Made by a program: the position numbers and the translations under genes. The notes under the pieces were generated by a model that did no database searches, had not been told where the DNA came from, and worked only from the letters and a program-made list of their open reading frames with translations. This document shows positions 31,754 through 33,094 of a DNA stretch of 33,094 nucleotides, piece by piece; position 1 is the first letter of the stretch, and every line of letters starts with the position of its first letter. Location of the stretch: NCBI GenBank assembly GCA_900314595.1, contig OMVW01000018.1, positions 1 through 33,094 on the forward strand, in the 5' to 3' direction. Source of the stretch: an uncultured Dialister sp. (GTDB taxonomy: Bacteria > Bacillota > Negativicutes > Veillonellales > Dialisteraceae).

Positions 31754-32077
31754 ATGATTACCGAAATCCACAGCAATGAAGAATTTGAAAAAGAAATCGC
31801 AAACCACGCAGGCTACAGCCTCATCGACTTCTGGGCTACCTGGTGCGGCCCCTGCCGCATGATGGCACCGGTCCTTGAAAATGCAGAAAAAGTACTAGGC
31901 GACCAGATCAATTTCTGCAAAGTAGACGTAGACGAACTGCAGGAACTGGCAGGAGACTTCGATATCATGTCCATCCCTACCATCATCCTCTTCAAAGATG
32001 GTGAAGAAGTCAACCGCATGGTAGGAGCCATCCCGCAGGAAGAATTCATGAACCAGCTGCAGGATATGATGGAGTAA
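31754..32077 (+). CDS. trxA: Thioredoxin
   Basis: 107 residues from an ATG with AAGGAGA upstream. Active site FWATWCGPCRMMAPVLE with the redox pair Cys31 and Cys34; the cis-proline motif SIPTIILFKDGEEVNRMVGA follows near residue 75. It is a cytoplasmic disulfide reductant, reduced by a thioredoxin reductase not present in this window. Own promoter and terminator, so monocistronic. Confidence 0.95.
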   Translation: MITEIHSNEEFEKEIANHAGYSLIDFWATWCGPCRMMAPVLENAEKVLGDQINFCKVDVDELQELAGDFDIMSIPTIILFKDGEEVNRMVGAIPQEEFMNQLQDMME

Positions 32078-32197
32078 GAGCCATCATCGCTGTTCTTCAA
32101 GACCGTCAATGGCCTGTACCGACAGCAGGAACCGGCTTTACCCCTTACGCCTTTAGGAGACAATCCCTGATTTACTGAAAAACTCATACTTTCAAAT

Positions 32198-32226
32198 AAA
32201 ACCGCCCCTCAGTGATGGGCGGTTTT
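32198..32226. terminator. Bidirectional terminator between trxA and the TIGR04076 gene
   Basis: AAAACCGCCC (32198-32207) and GGGCGGTTTT (32217-32226); A-run on the left, T-run on the right. Both converging genes end within about 120 bp of it. Confidence 0.85.
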
Positions 32227-32258
32227 ATAATTATTCCAATTTTAAAAATGAAATCCGG

Positions 32259-32669
32259 TTAACCCGTATAGGCATCATCCGCCGAATTATGGAAATCCTG
32301 CTTCGCGAGCCATTCCTTCTCCTCTTCCGTTTCCGGGATATCGATCCGCTCTATTTTGAAAATGACCGGTCTTGTCCCGTCATTGCAGCAGGCAATCATG
32401 ATCCGTTCATCATTGGTCCAGCCATGCATGATGGACCCTCCCTGAAGGGCCGTATACACATAGCGGCTGATGGCATCCCAGGCCTCCCCGCAGAACCGGC
32501 CATTCATGAGATGATAGAAATCATCCTGCTCAGGCGTCCGCCTCAGAAGGAAGGTATCCCCCTTTTTGAAACAGGGACATTTCCCCGAATTCGGATCAGC
32601 CAGATATTTCTTCTGATAAGAAGGAAATACCTTCGTCTCCAGGACCGTGATTCTACATTCGTGTCTCAT
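32259..32669 (-). CDS. TIGR04076 family protein
   Basis: 136 residues from an ATG with AAGGAG seven bases upstream. Pattern: CRITVLETKVFPSYQKKYL, GKCPCFKKGDTFLLRRTPE, FCGEAWDAISRYVYTALQGG, IMIACCNDGTRPVIFKIERI. The C-P-x-F-x-x-G-x-x-F, F-C-x-x-A-W and C-x-D-G-x-R-P-V-x-F-K motifs match the TIGR04076 family of uncharacterised proteins. Its paired Cys residues might bind metal or be redox-active, but no function is known. The RIDIPETEEEKEWLAKQDFH tail is charged. Confidence 0.75.
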   Translation of the reverse strand: MRHECRITVLETKVFPSYQKKYLADPNSGKCPCFKKGDTFLLRRTPEQDDFYHLMNGRFCGEAWDAISRYVYTALQGGSIMHGWTNDERIMIACCNDGTRPVIFKIERIDIPETEEEKEWLAKQDFHNSADDAYTG

Positions 32670-32729
32670 AACGGACTCCTTTCGTATTGAATACTTTCAT
32701 AATGACTTTTTTCTTTATTATAGTCAAAA

Positions 32730-32941
32730 AAGTGATAAGTGTGGAGTGATCAGTGGTAAGTGATGGATATGGTTTCCTGCGGAAACCAATTTATGTAGTG
32801 CGCTATCGCGCACGGCCTTCGGCGGGCTGCCACTGCTAATGAGCTTTCACCCCGCCTGTGCAAAGTCCCCATAAAAAATTGCAGCCCATCAGGGCCGCCT
32901 CCTTCACTTACCACTTACCACTTATCACTTATCACTTATCT
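32730..32941. repeat. Dispersed intergenic element, copy J (+ orientation)
   Basis: Left array AAGTGAT, AAGTGTG, GAGTGAT, CAGTGGT, AAGTGAT (32730-32764); GGATATGG; H1 TGGTTTCC/GGAAACCA (32770-32788); H2 GTGCG/CGCAC; H3 GGCCTTCGGC; GAGCTTTCACCCCGCCTGTG block ending in TCCCCATA; A-tract; H4 GCAGCCC/GGGC; right array ACTTACC, ACTTACC, ACTTATC, ACTTATC, ACTTATC (32906-32940). Ends are inverted relative to each other. The left array shares its first units with copy A. Confidence 0.85.
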
Positions 32942-33027
32942 CCTGCCACTCGGATAAACCCCATATAAATAACTCTCTCAGCTTCACATAAAAACATTTA
33001 ATAATAAAAAAGTAAAAATAAAATCAA

Positions 33028-33042
33028 CTTTTTGTACTATAT
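33028..33042 (+). promoter_or_regulatory. TTTTTGTACTATAT motif at the window edge
   Basis: Identical over 14 bases to the promoter-like motif of the RNA candidate at 6581-6802. It is followed by GC-rich sequence (GTCGGAGGCAGG, GGGCCCCCGGG) cut off by the window end. This may be the start of another structured transcript; I cannot identify it. No gene is seen between 32942 and 33094. Confidence 0.3.
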
Positions 33043-33094
33043 AGTCGGAGGCAGGAGAAAGGGCCCCCGGGAAATCCTTCAGGAACCTGAATGT

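Noticed and set aside
1890..32941. Heptamer-bounded elements as insertion sequences
   Set aside because: No transposase frame inside any copy; at 200-260 bp they could only be non-autonomous, and no target-site duplication could be seen by eye.

Overview
The window looks like a chromosomal segment of an anaerobic Firmicute of the Negativicutes, most like Dialister or a close Veillonellales relative. This rests on gene content and style (class III ribonucleotide reductase, LonC, PEP synthase with PpsR and a CcpN-like regulator, CstA, many AAGGAGG ribosome binding sites, moderate GC) and is an inference, since there is no rRNA or other marker. I see no tRNA, rRNA, prophage, insertion sequence or CRISPR array.

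Layout. From 1 to 17860 every gene reads leftward: the 5' end of an SLC13-type permease with a long palindrome-rich upstream region; three membrane proteins (bPH2-like, Pr6Pr, small); uridine phosphorylase; a Lys-rich hypothetical coupled to a CNNM/CorC-type protein; a candidate structured RNA; LonC protease; a dGTPase; the carbon-flux group PpsR, CcpN-like regulator and PEP synthase; a MarR regulator; an ADP-ribosylglycohydrolase homologue with substituted metal ligands; DUF1294; and a secreted protein. From 18263 the strand alternates: nrdD (+) behind two NrdR-like boxes, a translationally coupled pair of SWIM-finger paralogues (-), nrdG (+), cstA and a DUF8052 protein (-), two tandem look-alike small RNA candidates (-), a TetR regulator, a nitroreductase and thioredoxin (+), and a TIGR04076 protein (-).

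How the genes fit together. PpsR (bifunctional kinase/phosphorylase of PEP synthase), a CcpN-like CBS repressor and PEP synthase form a gluconeogenic control set; the Thr and His that PpsR and catalysis act on are both visible in PpsA. NrdD and NrdG form the anaerobic deoxynucleotide pathway, and the dGTPase acts on the same pool, but nrdD and nrdG are separated by about 4.4 kb holding the SWIM pair and a triplicated intergenic repeat. CstA, the permease and uridine phosphorylase suggest scavenging of peptides or organic acids and nucleosides.

What is unusual. (1) Many intergenic gaps hold one dispersed element of about 200-260 bp: a core of small hairpins whose stems change in a compensatory way between copies, commonly flanked by arrays of 7-bp tandem repeats whose sequence differs between elements. 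(2) Between 28.9 and 29.55 kb two RNA candidates share a GUUGA hairpin, a C-rich loop, AGGAGGUG, a CU-rich single strand and a terminator with the same 8-nt loop. (3) Four copies of a palindrome of the form ACATAG-N4-CTATGT lie upstream of the permease. (4) The nrdG leader, with its ribosome binding site, belongs to a tandem repeat. These are sequence observations; function is inferred throughout.
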